Assembly (NCBI GenBank): GCA_029243605.1
Contig: JAQWRT010000045.1
Span: 62,001-126,000 of the forward strand
From: Myxococcota bacterium
Lineage (GTDB): Bacteria > Myxococcota_A > UBA9160 > UBA4427
Reading direction: 5' to 3'
DNA length: 64,000 nucleotides
The translations under genes were made by a program, and so were the position numbers. This document shows, one piece after another, positions 27,787 through 37,887 of the stretch. The notes under the pieces were generated by a model. That model was given only the letters and a program-made list of their open reading frames with translations, was not told where the DNA came from and searched no databases. Position 1 is the stretch's first letter; the number at the start of each line of letters is the position of its first letter.

Positions 27787-28962
27787 TCAGCAAGAGGTTG
27801 CTTTCCGGACCAACCCCAGGCCCCGGAGCAGGGCCTCGACGATACGGGGGCCTGCGTCGCCCTCTCCAAAGGGGTTCGGAATTTCTGCCACGCCTCTAAT
27901 CCAGTCGCTTCCCCCATGGGCCAGCTCGAGTTCCTCACGAAGTTCGCGACCCGCCCCGGACACCAGGCGAACCACTCCGCTCGTGATCGCTTCCGGGCGC
28001 TCGGTATTCTCCCGGATAAGGAGCAGGGGCTTTCCCAGAGAGGGCGCCTCCTCTTGGATCCCTCCGGAGTCCGAAACGATCAGCCACGAGCATGCGAGCA
28101 GGTGCATGAAATCGACGTACGGCAGGGGGTCCACGAGCCGGACATTTTCGAAGGCCCCCAACAAGCGTCGGGCCCGGTCACCTACCTCGGGATTGGGGTG
28201 GACGGGAAAGATCAGCCCTACATCTTCGCGCTCGGCGGCGAACTCCGAAAGCGCTTCCATCCTCGACTCCATCACCGGACCAAAGCTCTCGCGCCGATGG
28301 GTGGTCAGCAGGAGCATCTTGCGATCTCCGAGCCAAGATAGAATTTCATCCACTTGAGGCGAACGGGTGTGGTGGGCCAGCGCCCAATGCACCGAGTCGA
28401 CTACGGGATTTCCCGTGATCACAACGCTCTCCTGATCGACGCCTTCGGCGACCAACTGCTCCCGATTTTGACCCGTCGCCGCAAAGTGGAATTTTGCGAG
28501 TCGCGAGATCAGACGCCGGTTCATCTCTTCCGGGAAGGGGCTTTCGGGATTTCCCGACCGAAGCCCAGCCTCCACGTGACCCACGGGAACCCCAGCGTGG
28601 AACCCCACCAGAGCGCCGGCGAGTGCGGTTGTGGTATCGCCTTGCACCAGAATCGCGTCCGGCTCAAGCTCGTCCACAAGCGGCCCAAAGCCCGCCAAAA
28701 CCCGCTCAGCAATTTGGTTGGGCGTCTGCCCTGGGCGCCCCACCCCCAAGTCGTGATCCAGACGAATCGACAGTTCTTCAAGGAAAGGGGGCAGGATATT
28801 CGCATGCTGCCCCGAGGTCACGTTCAGGCTCTCGAAGACATCGGGCCGAGCCTCCAATGCACGAATAACGGGGGCCAGTTTGATGATCTCCGGCCGCGTC
28901 CCAAATAGGGTCAAGACTCGGTAGGCGCCCTCTCTCGGGTGCATGCTCGTTCCGGCTGCCAT
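27787..28962 (-). CDS. wecB: UDP-N-acetylglucosamine 2-epimerase (non-hydrolysing)
   Basis: VLTLFGTRPEIIKLAPVIRALEARPDVFESLNVTSGQH, VQGDTTTALAGALVGFHAGVPVGHVEAGLRSG, VSDSGGIQEEAPSLGKPLLLIRENTERPEAI. Confidence 0.95.
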   Translation of the reverse strand: MAAGTSMHPREGAYRVLTLFGTRPEIIKLAPVIRALEARPDVFESLNVTSGQHANILPPFLEELSIRLDHDLGVGRPGQTPNQIAERVLAGFGPLVDELEPDAILVQGDTTTALAGALVGFHAGVPVGHVEAGLRSGNPESPFPEEMNRRLISRLAKFHFAATGQNREQLVAEGVDQESVVITGNPVVDSVHWALAHHTRSPQVDEILSWLGDRKMLLLTTHRRESFGPVMESRMEALSEFAAEREDVGLIFPVHPNPEVGDRARRLLGAFENVRLVDPLPYVDFMHLLACSWLIVSDSGGIQEEAPSLGKPLLLIRENTERPEAITSGVVRLVSGAGRELREELELAHGGSDWIRGVAEIPNPFGEGDAGPRIVEALLRGLGLVRKATSC

Positions 28963-29159
28963 TTTTCCTTCCCCCGTGATTTCCGGAGAGACGCCCCCTC
29001 GCATCGCCCCTGGGCCGAGCGCGGATAGGGCCCAGCCACGCGCTATCAAGCATACACCCCCTGCTCGCCAAGAAGTAATCATCCGCAAAGCAAAAGGATG
29101 GTTTCCCATTCTACGCAACCCCCTTACCCTCTCCCTTCAGGAATTGGGACCGGGAGCGC

Positions 29160-31535
29160 ATGTCCAAGGCAAATCGCGAATGGGTTTTCTGGGTACTGCT
29201 GGGCGCGGCTATCTCGCTATGGGTGGGCTTTCATTTTTCAGCCCTCCTGGCTTGTCCGGGAAGCTGCTACATCGACCTGGGCGCTCTGCACGGTTACCCG
29301 GTAGGCCACCTGGAACTCGACGATACCCGGCTGAATACCTGGATCCTGGCCTGGAGCCAGCATGCCATCCTGACTCCGGGAGCCTCGTTGTTTGATGCCA
29401 ACGCGCTCTACCCGGCCCCGGCTACCCTGGCAGGTTCCGAACACCTCCTGGGCGAGGCCCTCGTCACCCTTCCCTTGCGTGGGTTCACCGATAACGCCGT
29501 ATTGATTTACGCCATCGCCCTGATGGCAAGCTACGCGATCCTCGGCCTATCCACCGCTCTCTGCGTTCGCTGGCTACTGGGCTCCAAGTCCACGAGTTCC
29601 CTAGTCATCGCCATCGCCTCGGGGCTCGTCGCCATGGCGATGCCCTGGCGAACTGCCGAGCTCAGCCACCTGCAATTGCTCTGGGCTTGTTGGTTCCCTC
29701 TGATCTTCGGCCTTGCCATGCGACTGCTCTTGCGCGAAGGCAGCTGGCGAGAGAGCACGCTCCTGGGCGTAGTGCTGACCCTGCAACTCCTGTCTTCCTA
29801 TTACCTCGCCTACATGGTGACCTTCGTTCTGGCGATCACATCTCTGGTGGTCATCGTTATCCATGGGCTCGATCGGCCTTCTCTGCTCCGCCTTCTGGCT
29901 CCGGCTCTCGTTCCCTACGGAATCCTCGGACTCCTTTCCATGCCCTACCTGTCTCGCTCGGCCCGAGGCGAAATTAGCGTCACACTTGACCCCGACAGGC
30001 CCATGGCAGGCGACCATCTCGGAAACGCGATCGACATGCTTCTGCCGCGAATCGATACCCTCTGGCAGCAGAATCCCGACTTCGAAATTGCCTATTCCAT
30101 CCCCGCCAGCATTCTTGCCCTGGCTTTATTCTCCTGGCTCCGAATTGACAATCGCAAAGACAGGCCGTCCTTCTTAAGTCAATCATTCGATCGAACCCGA
30201 AGCGCGAGCCTGGCTCTCTGGCTCAGCTGCCTCGTCGCGTTCGTCATGACCCTCGGCTCCCATATACGCCTGGGCGAGAGCGATTTCAGACTACCCAGCT
30301 ACTGGGCCGCTATTACTCTTCCGGGCTTTTCAAACCTTCGAGCACCCCACCGTTGGGCCATCGTGATCGGCACGCTGATGCCCTTGCTTGCCGCTCTCGG
30401 AGCTGCGGGTTTGATCCAGCGGTGCGCCTCTTGGACGAGCGGGAGAAGGTGGGTCGCTGCGACCCTCGGGCTCCTTGTCCTCGTCAACTTTTCGTGGACT
30501 CGACTTCCCACTCTTCCCGCCTTCCCAGAAAACACTGCGAGGGACGCCCTGTACGCCAAACTCGGCGAATTGCCATTCGGGCCCGTTCTCGAGATTCCCT
30601 GGCCCCTCGACTCTTTGAGCCGGAACTCGAAAGACTCGGGCTACATGGTGGCGAGCACCCGGCACTGGCGACCGATCCTCAATGGCTTCACGGCCCACGT
30701 ACCGCCAAGCTTCGCGCTCCTCAATCGAGTCGCCCAGGGGCTCCCCTCCCGGGAGGCTGTCAAACGTATCGGTGGCCTGACCGACCTACGCTGGGTCGTG
30801 GTGCATTGGGACGAACTTCGGCCTCACCAGAAGGCCGCCTGGTGGGGGGACGCCCCCGGCGGACTCGAACTCATCTATCGAAACCAAGAGGGCGCGATTC
30901 TCGAAATCCCCGAACCTCCGGCGAGGGGACGCTGGATGAGAGAACTCCTCAACGAGGCCCCGAGTTCGCTCACCCTCACGGGCCTCTCCCGTGAACCGCT
31001 CGGGCCTCTCCCTTCGGACGCTGGCATTGTCTCGGTCAAAACCGGACCCACTTTCCGCTATATGGGCGTCCAGCCTCTCTTCAGGAGACTCGAGGTTCAG
31101 ATCGCGAACCCAGGGCCAGAAACCTGGCCTGGCCTCGACCTTCAGCCCGAAGGACTGATCAAGCTCCGCTACGCGTTCTCCGACCTCGACGAGAAAGTCG
31201 TGGAAACGGGCTCTCTCTCCCTCGACGCCGATATGCCCCCGGGCCTGAACACCCTATTCCCAACCCTCTCTCCTCCCCCCCGCTCGGGTCGCTACATGCT
31301 CTGCCTTGACCTTATCCAGATCATCGACGGAAAGGCCATGAGGCTGCCCTTGGACGCGACCGAGTTGGAGGTTCAGGTCAGCGGGGTGGCCGAAAATCGG
31401 GGAGATGCACTCGAGAGGCTCGCCACCACCTACCGAGCGTACCGACACAAAGAACCCCAAGAGATTCGATCCCGATGCGCCATCGAGCGAGCTAGGGCAG
31501 CTCGGGCCTCAGACCCAGCGGCCCCCGGCCTCTAG
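29160..31535 (+). CDS. Large polytopic membrane protein (YfhO/GT-C-like) with soluble C-terminal region
   Basis: About 12 hydrophobic segments, then RWVVVHWDEL... and a beta-rich C-terminal region; family assignment tentative. Confidence 0.65.
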   Translation: MSKANREWVFWVLLGAAISLWVGFHFSALLACPGSCYIDLGALHGYPVGHLELDDTRLNTWILAWSQHAILTPGASLFDANALYPAPATLAGSEHLLGEALVTLPLRGFTDNAVLIYAIALMASYAILGLSTALCVRWLLGSKSTSSLVIAIASGLVAMAMPWRTAELSHLQLLWACWFPLIFGLAMRLLLREGSWRESTLLGVVLTLQLLSSYYLAYMVTFVLAITSLVVIVIHGLDRPSLLRLLAPALVPYGILGLLSMPYLSRSARGEISVTLDPDRPMAGDHLGNAIDMLLPRIDTLWQQNPDFEIAYSIPASILALALFSWLRIDNRKDRPSFLSQSFDRTRSASLALWLSCLVAFVMTLGSHIRLGESDFRLPSYWAAITLPGFSNLRAPHRWAIVIGTLMPLLAALGAAGLIQRCASWTSGRRWVAATLGLLVLVNFSWTRLPTLPAFPENTARDALYAKLGELPFGPVLEIPWPLDSLSRNSKDSGYMVASTRHWRPILNGFTAHVPPSFALLNRVAQGLPSREAVKRIGGLTDLRWVVVHWDELRPHQKAAWWGDAPGGLELIYRNQEGAILEIPEPPARGRWMRELLNEAPSSLTLTGLSREPLGPLPSDAGIVSVKTGPTFRYMGVQPLFRRLEVQIANPGPETWPGLDLQPEGLIKLRYAFSDLDEKVVETGSLSLDADMPPGLNTLFPTLSPPPRSGRYMLCLDLIQIIDGKAMRLPLDATELEVQVSGVAENRGDALERLATTYRAYRHKEPQEIRSRCAIERARAARASDPAAPGL

Positions 31536-32356
31536 CTCTCCCCGCCTGAGGCCGGCGATGAAGCACCACCGGCCCGAGCGATGCCGACGACATGCGCTCC
31601 CATACGGGCCCAGGGGGACCTGCGGTGATAGGGCCAGCGCCTGGCCTCGGCTCTCGCCAACGCCAGAGTGGAGCGCGAAAGCCACCCGTCCTGGAAGAGG
31701 CGGGTCTGGGCGTTGAGGCAAAGCACGCCCACCCCGAAATACTCATCGAGTTCGAAACCCTGCGCGGCAAGAGATCGTCGAATTTCAGGTAGGGAATAAG
31801 TCCTTGAAATCATGATGCCCTGAGCATTCAATCGCCTCCGAAGCCAACGATAGGCATTGCCCAAAATTCCGTAGGCGGACTCACTCGCCACGTAGGTAAA
31901 GACGAATTGGCCGCCCGGCGAGAGGAGCGAGCGCATGGACGCGAGCGCTCCCTCAAGATCAGGCAGGTGATCGAATAACTCCATGCAAAGAACGAGATCA
32001 AATTCCCCTTCATCGAGGACCTCGAGTGCATCAGCGCTTCCTTCACGAAAGCGCATTTTATCCGCGACGCCTGCCTCTTTCGAAGCCTCACGAGCGACTT
32101 CGAGCATTTCGCGACTGATATCAACCGCCAAGACCTCACAGCCCTGCTTCGCCATATGAAGGCCAAACCGACCCCGCCCTGTTCCTACATCGATCACTCT
32201 TAAGGCAGGCGAGACAGCCAGATGATCGTCGAGAATTCTCAATTCCGCATCGTAATGAAAGGCAAGCGGCCCTTGGTGAGGAGACCACCAACGCTCGACA
32301 GTCCCCGGATTCGAAAAATATTCGGGGACGGCATCCTCATCTAATTTATCTGCCAT
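31532..32356 (-). CDS. Class I SAM-dependent methyltransferase
   Basis: LRVIDVGTGRGRFGLHMAKQGCEVLAVDISREMLEVAREASKEAGVADKMRFREGSADALEVLDEGEFDLVLCMELFDHLPD. Confidence 0.93.
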   Translation of the reverse strand: MADKLDEDAVPEYFSNPGTVERWWSPHQGPLAFHYDAELRILDDHLAVSPALRVIDVGTGRGRFGLHMAKQGCEVLAVDISREMLEVAREASKEAGVADKMRFREGSADALEVLDEGEFDLVLCMELFDHLPDLEGALASMRSLLSPGGQFVFTYVASESAYGILGNAYRWLRRRLNAQGIMISRTYSLPEIRRSLAAQGFELDEYFGVGVLCLNAQTRLFQDGWLSRSTLALARAEARRWPYHRRSPWARMGAHVVGIARAGGASSPASGGES

Positions 32357-33093
32357 CAGCCAAGCCCACTTCGCCTTGAGATGACCAAGCGAAGAGTTTC
32401 CCCGATCGTTCGAATCACGATCATCTTACTCGCTCCAAATTTTTGGTCGTAACGAAGAATCAGAGGGACTTCGCTCATGATTGCATTCATACGCCGGAGT
32501 TTCAGCAAGATATCGACCATGCATGAAAAACCGCTCTGAGCGACGAAGGCGTCGCCGTATTGCTCGAAGGCCCGGGAGAGCACCTCGGCTCGGTAGGCTC
32601 GAAAGCCACAGGTGAAATCTCTTACGTTCGGTGTCGGAAAGAGAAGACCGAAAACCACTCGAGCACCAAAGCTTAGGAGCCGACGGTAACGAGGCACGCC
32701 GCGAATATTCGCTCCCTGCCGATAGCGCGACGCGATGACGACATCGTTGCCCTCTCGGATCCCTCTCACCATCCGGGCAATGAGTCCAGGCGTGTGGGTA
32801 TTATCCGAATCCATCGTTACGATGATGTCGTGGGGCTCTGCTCCCTCCAGTGCTGACAGAAGCCCTGTCCGGATAGCTTCTCCCAGGCCGAGATTCCCCG
32901 CATGCTCAATCAGTTCGATAGGCATTTCGCCCGCGAGTGCGGTCACCACCGAAGACGTATCGTCCGTACTGCCATCGTTCACGACGACGACGCGATATTC
33001 GATCTTATTTTCCTGCATCGACTGACGGATGGCAGCGAGCAGAAACGGTAGGGTCTCAGCCTCGTTGTAGGCGGGTAGTGCAATGATGACCAT
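32356..33093 (-). CDS. Glycosyltransferase family 2 (dolichol-phosphate-mannose-synthase-like)
   Basis: MVIIALPAYNEAETLPFLLAAIRQSM...YRVVVVNDGSTDDTSSVV...VTMDSDNTHTPGLIARMV. Confidence 0.93.
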   Translation of the reverse strand: MVIIALPAYNEAETLPFLLAAIRQSMQENKIEYRVVVVNDGSTDDTSSVVTALAGEMPIELIEHAGNLGLGEAIRTGLLSALEGAEPHDIIVTMDSDNTHTPGLIARMVRGIREGNDVVIASRYRQGANIRGVPRYRRLLSFGARVVFGLLFPTPNVRDFTCGFRAYRAEVLSRAFEQYGDAFVAQSGFSCMVDILLKLRRMNAIMSEVPLILRYDQKFGASKMIVIRTIGETLRLVISRRSGLG

Positions 33094-33211
33094 TCCCTAA
33101 AGACCTCTTTGCCGGTATCTGGCTGGGCAGCTTCCCGCATTTCGGACGGCAAACTCGACTCACTCAAGAGTAGCACGGGGCCTAGCCCCGACTGCGGGGA
33201 GGCGCACGGCC

Positions 33212-34762
33212 TCAGCTCGTGGAGTTGTCGCCCCCACCGGGCGTGATTCCCAATCTCTCGACTGACCGAACCAGGTCTTCAACTCGATAGGGCTTGGTCA
33301 GAAAAGCAACGCGCTTCGCGTCCTTGACCATCTCGTGCAGGTCGATATCGGAGTGACCGCTAGAAATAAGAATCGCTATGCCGGGAAAGTGTAGACGAAG
33401 GTGTTCAAAGGTCTCTTCAAAACTGATATCCGGCATCATAATATCAATAATGACCGCCGAGTAATCGCTCCCGCGCCATTCCAGAAACTCCTCGAGCTCC
33501 GCGCGTTTCACCGCTGTATCGACGGTATAACCGGCATGCTCCAGACCCCTCCTGACTGTATCCAGCACGATCAACTCGTCATCGATCGCAAGAATTCGTC
33601 CAGCGCCCACTGAATTGAAATGCTCTTCGTCGGACGAGTCGGATGCCTCGACTTCTTCAGGGGCATGGGGCAACAGAACTCGGGCTTTCGTTCCCTTGCC
33701 TAAAATGCTTTCCAAGGTCAACTCGCCGCCATGGCTCGAGACTATCCCCTGGGCCGCCGCCAGCCCGAGGCCACGCCCCACTCCCTTCGTCGAGTAGAAA
33801 GGCTCGAATAGACGACTTCGATCGACATTCTCAATCCCGCCGCCCTGATCCTCGACCTCAAGAGAAACGTAAGCCCCTGGCTCTAGAGAGCTGACTCGAC
33901 CCCCCTGGTTGCTCTCGGGTTCGGGAAGAGTCACAACGCCGGTCCGCACGACGAGTTCGCCTCCCTCCGGAAGCATCGACTCCAAGCCGTTTCGGATTAG
34001 ATTTAGAAACAACTGCCGAAAGCGTGCTGAATCACCCCAAACCACGGGCAGATTCTCGGTTAACTCCACCTTGACCAGCACTCTTGCATTGATGGATGAG
34101 CGCATCAAGCTCAGCGTTCCCTCGACGGTCTCGGTCAGATCCACTTTTTCGAGATGAGAGGACCCCCGACCGCAGTAGGCGCTCAATTGTTGGGTCAGAA
34201 TCGCAGCGCGTTCAGCCGCCTCTTCGACATCCTCCAAAGCTTCACGAAAATCAGAAGCCTCATCGGGCCCCAAGCGCCTGGCATAACTCGAGTTTCCGAG
34301 AATACCGACCAAGAGATTATTGAAATCATGAGCTATTCCCGAGGCCATGAGTCCGACGCCTTCAAGCCTCTGACCGTCGACGACCCTACCCTCCAAGCGT
34401 TCCCGCTCGAAAACAGAAATCCGGGCGACCTCTTCGGCTTGCTTGGCGTTCCGAATCGCTTCGGTCATATCTGTCGCGGTCGATAGAAAGACATTCGAGC
34501 ACATAAGGACGAATAGCGAACCGCCGAAGAAGATCGTCGACACCAACAGGTCCTTGGTGCCCGCCTCCTCCACTTGCAGCAGGTAGCGAAAGAACGCCAG
34601 GTAACCCACGAGAAAGCCAGAAATCATGAAGGCCAGAACCGCCCAATGCCAGCTTTTTCGAAAGTCTCTTGAGATCGAATAAACCAGTCGCAAATTCCGC
34701 AGCGAGAGCAGGAAGGCCCCGATCCCCACCCCAACGAGAATGATCTCAAGAACCAAGAGCAC
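33212..34762 (-). CDS. Hybrid sensor histidine kinase with C-terminal receiver domain
   Basis: N-terminal TM segments; GLMASGIAHDFNNLLVGILGNSS (H-box); LFLNLIRNGLESM (N-box); GVGRGLGLAAAQGIVSSHGG; receiver RILAIDDELIVLDTVRRGLE...VIIDIMMPD...FLTKPYR. Confidence 0.93.
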   Translation of the reverse strand: MLLVLEIILVGVGIGAFLLSLRNLRLVYSISRDFRKSWHWAVLAFMISGFLVGYLAFFRYLLQVEEAGTKDLLVSTIFFGGSLFVLMCSNVFLSTATDMTEAIRNAKQAEEVARISVFERERLEGRVVDGQRLEGVGLMASGIAHDFNNLLVGILGNSSYARRLGPDEASDFREALEDVEEAAERAAILTQQLSAYCGRGSSHLEKVDLTETVEGTLSLMRSSINARVLVKVELTENLPVVWGDSARFRQLFLNLIRNGLESMLPEGGELVVRTGVVTLPEPESNQGGRVSSLEPGAYVSLEVEDQGGGIENVDRSRLFEPFYSTKGVGRGLGLAAAQGIVSSHGGELTLESILGKGTKARVLLPHAPEEVEASDSSDEEHFNSVGAGRILAIDDELIVLDTVRRGLEHAGYTVDTAVKRAELEEFLEWRGSDYSAVIIDIMMPDISFEETFEHLRLHFPGIAILISSGHSDIDLHEMVKDAKRVAFLTKPYRVEDLVRSVERLGITPGGGDNSTS

Positions 34763-35144
34763 ATCTCCTCGTCAGACGCTCCACAACGGATACCCCGACG
34801 CTGTCTCCAAGATAGCGAATCTCTGAAGTAGGAGAAATCTACCATGGCCCAACTCACCGGAGCCAAGAGAAGTCAGGCCTTGGGACCCACACCCGGTCGC
34901 GAAATCTGAGGCCTGAACCCAGACCGGAGCCACTGCTCCGCCTCGTTTTCTACCCTCGACCAAAACCCAACCCAGGGAATCGCGGATCCACGGGTCTGCG
35001 CCCCGGAAATAAATTGGGAACGCCGCCTTCTTCCCGGGGGAAGTGAACGGTGCAGCGTTCCGGGACACGAGTCGACGCTGCAGAGAGCCGTGGGCTTCTT
35101 CTCTCCCCAGCCGTCCAGAACCGGATGAGTCCAGTTTCCACTCC

Positions 35145-36011
35145 TTAGAGGGCCCTCTTGTCGAAGCCCTCAAAGGGGGTCCCCGGAATAACGATGGCGT
35201 CGGAAATCCCAGCGTTCCTGTGCTTCGTACTTCGAGAATGGCTCTGTCCCAGGATCATGTGTCTGAATGCCATCCGGGAAGGCCAGGCGACCAGGACAAG
35301 CTGTGACCATTGGCGGGCGAGAGGGTGATCCGAGTCTCCGTTCAAAACCGCAACGGGCGTGGCGATCCAATAGAAATTTCCGCCACGACGGAAAACCTGA
35401 ATCGCGGCCCTCCTCGCATAGCGCTCGTAGGCCGCGGCTCCGGAGGAGACCCTCTTGCCGTCATCCTCCCCATCTATCTGATATTCAGCCCGGCTCTTGA
35501 AACCGTGCAAGCTGACCATCGTGAACGGAGACCACTGTTTCGACTGATAGAAAGTCGATATTTGTGCTTGATCCGCACTCAATCCATCCAGCGAAACGTT
35601 CTTGGGGTAGTCGACCTCGGGAACCTCACGAACTTTGATGGGGCGTAGCAATCGGATCAATCTGCCCGCCACCGAAATCATGCGGTGGACGAACCGTGAA
35701 CTCGGGGTCAGGGCCATGACGAAGCTCGCTTGAAGGCCCATCTCAATATCAGAGTCGGATTTCGCCATGACTTCGATTGCAGCTTGCCGTGACGGATATT
35801 CCTCGATAATGAGCCTTTCGAAACTCAGAAAAGATCGGCCGTAGACAACGTCCAAAGCCCCAGCGTAGATACGCTCCCCTCCCACGTCCTCGATCCAGTG
35901 ACGACTGGTCTCAAACCAGGCGTCGTGGAGGCTGGCGTTGCCTATCCGGAGAAAACGGACAATACCGACGCGATTACCGTCATCCCGTTCAAGAAAATTC
36001 TTGAAACGCAT
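35145..36011 (-). CDS. Conserved hypothetical with apparent tandem dimeric alpha/beta-barrel (DUF1330/EthD-like) domains
   Basis: C-terminal half: RAAIQVFRRGGNFYWIATPVAVLNGDSDHPLARQWSQLVLVAWPSRMAFRHMI. N-terminal half shows an analogous pattern (ERIYAGALDVV...FERLIIEEYPSRQAAIEVM). Confidence 0.6.
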   Translation of the reverse strand: MRFKNFLERDDGNRVGIVRFLRIGNASLHDAWFETSRHWIEDVGGERIYAGALDVVYGRSFLSFERLIIEEYPSRQAAIEVMAKSDSDIEMGLQASFVMALTPSSRFVHRMISVAGRLIRLLRPIKVREVPEVDYPKNVSLDGLSADQAQISTFYQSKQWSPFTMVSLHGFKSRAEYQIDGEDDGKRVSSGAAAYERYARRAAIQVFRRGGNFYWIATPVAVLNGDSDHPLARQWSQLVLVAWPSRMAFRHMILGQSHSRSTKHRNAGISDAIVIPGTPFEGFDKRAL

Positions 36012-36321
36012 TTCGTTCACGACGCCTTCTCTCCCACGGTTGGGCAATCAAACGACCATCTCGAATATCAGCATCAAAAGCCGGAGAGCGCAATCCAGCG
36101 TTTCCTGGCCAAGACCGCTTTTACCGGATTCTTTTCCAGGAGGAGATAACGAGACTCTGGCGGGCCTAAGGGCTGGAGCGAACCCGGTCCCACCCTCGGA
36201 TTGGCCGGAATTCACCGAAAAATGGGAATTCTGGAAAAATCCCGGCCCCCATCGGGATTATAAATCGAGTAGGAGAACGGGACAGGCCCCCCCGTCTCCA
36301 GCATGTGCTACCCGGTAGAAG

Positions 36322-37794
36322 GTGGATCGACGAGCAGAGGGAGATGCGGAGCACGCGAGTTTAGGGACCCTATTCGCGTTCGGCACCGGATCTCTGGCGG
36401 TGGGCACGAAGAATATAATTTTCGGCTCTTGGCTGATGCTCTACTACAACCAAGTCCTGGGGATGAAGCCCTACCTCGCGGGACTCGCCCTGGCCATAGC
36501 CCTGGTCTTCGACGCCGTTAGCGATCCCCTGGTGGGAGCCTGGTCGGATCGGGTTCGAACTCGCTGGGGTCGACGACACCCGTTCATCTACATCAGCCTC
36601 CTGCCCTTCGCGGCCTCCATCTACGGGATTCTTCAGCCCGTACCTGACCCTACCCAGTATGAGCTTTTCTTCCGGTTGCTCTTTTTCTCGGTGGCGGTGC
36701 GGGTCTCCATGACCTTCTACGATGTTCCAAGGAACGCGCTCGGGCCGGAACTCACCAAAGATTACGACCAGCGAACTCTGATGGTGGGTATCTCCACAGC
36801 TTTCGGCTGGCTGGGTGGAGCGGGCATTGCAGCAGTAGCTCTTGGACTGCTTTTCCCGGAGTCTCCCGGATATTCCCAATCCCGGGCCCTCCTAAACCCC
36901 GATGGCTACGCGAATCTGGCGGTGATTTCTGCCGTCGTCATTTTTGTCTCAGGCCTGATCTCTACCGTCGGGCTGCATCGGCAAATTCCCCACTTGCATG
37001 TTCCTGACAAGACCGAAAAAATCGAGGTTCGCAAGATCCTCAACGAAATCTTCGAGACGCTCTCGAACAGATCCTGGCTCGTCGTCTTTCTTGCCGGCCT
37101 AGTCTTTGCACTGTTCATCGGCCTGCAGTCTGGGACGGATCACTACTACAACATCTACTTCTGGCAGTGGGTCCCAGAGAAAATCAGCTCTTTTCCCATC
37201 GTCCAGGCGTTCGTCGCGATCATCTGCGGTTTTTCGGCCAGCGTGATTTCAAAAGGTCGGGAGAAGAAGAAAATCGCGGTCCGACTCTTTTCCGCAAGCG
37301 TCGTACTCGGCCCCCTCCCCGTCGGCCTTCGGCTCATGGACGGTATGTTTTCGTTCTCGACTTTTCCCGCCAACGGAACGGATTTCCTCTGGTGGACGAT
37401 GCTGCTCCACAGCTGCACGATGATCGTGCTGGCAACCACCGGATTCATCCTCATCGGTTCGATGGTGGCGGACATCGTCGAGGAAAGTCAGGCGGAGACC
37501 GGGAGGCGAAGCGAAGGGTTGCTGAATGCCGGCCCCGCACTCGCTCAAAAGACCATGAGTGCCGGGGGTGTTCTGATCACCGGCATCATCCTTTCGGCCT
37601 TCGGCTTCGACGTCCCCAATCCGAGCGTCGAATCGATGCAAGAACCCATGACCAAACTAGCGACCGCTCATCTGATTCTCGGCATGACCCTACCCGTTAT
37701 TTCGACGTTCCTGATCTCGAAATATACGATTACGCGATCGGATCACGAGAAGCGGGTTCGAGAGCTCGGTTATTCCTCAGACGATCAGCCCTAG
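36322..37794 (+). CDS. MFS transporter, GPH (sugar/cation symporter)-like
   Basis: LALAIALVFDAVSDPLVGAWSDRVRTRWGRRHPFIYISLLPFAASIYGI and ~12 TM segments. Confidence 0.9.
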   Translation: MDRRAEGDAEHASLGTLFAFGTGSLAVGTKNIIFGSWLMLYYNQVLGMKPYLAGLALAIALVFDAVSDPLVGAWSDRVRTRWGRRHPFIYISLLPFAASIYGILQPVPDPTQYELFFRLLFFSVAVRVSMTFYDVPRNALGPELTKDYDQRTLMVGISTAFGWLGGAGIAAVALGLLFPESPGYSQSRALLNPDGYANLAVISAVVIFVSGLISTVGLHRQIPHLHVPDKTEKIEVRKILNEIFETLSNRSWLVVFLAGLVFALFIGLQSGTDHYYNIYFWQWVPEKISSFPIVQAFVAIICGFSASVISKGREKKKIAVRLFSASVVLGPLPVGLRLMDGMFSFSTFPANGTDFLWWTMLLHSCTMIVLATTGFILIGSMVADIVEESQAETGRRSEGLLNAGPALAQKTMSAGGVLITGIILSAFGFDVPNPSVESMQEPMTKLATAHLILGMTLPVISTFLISKYTITRSDHEKRVRELGYSSDDQP

Positions 37795-37887
37795 CCCCAA
37801 AAGTCGTTCACAAGCCCCGCGAAGAGCGAAAGCCTCATCCCAACGAAAACTCTGGAATGGCAACTCGTATGCTAGCGTCCGCAGGCC

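Noticed and set aside
34772-35173. 133-aa - strand ORF between sensor kinase and DUF1330-like gene
   Set aside because: No recognisable domain, Gly/Arg-rich composition and competing ORFs on other frames; more likely non-coding.
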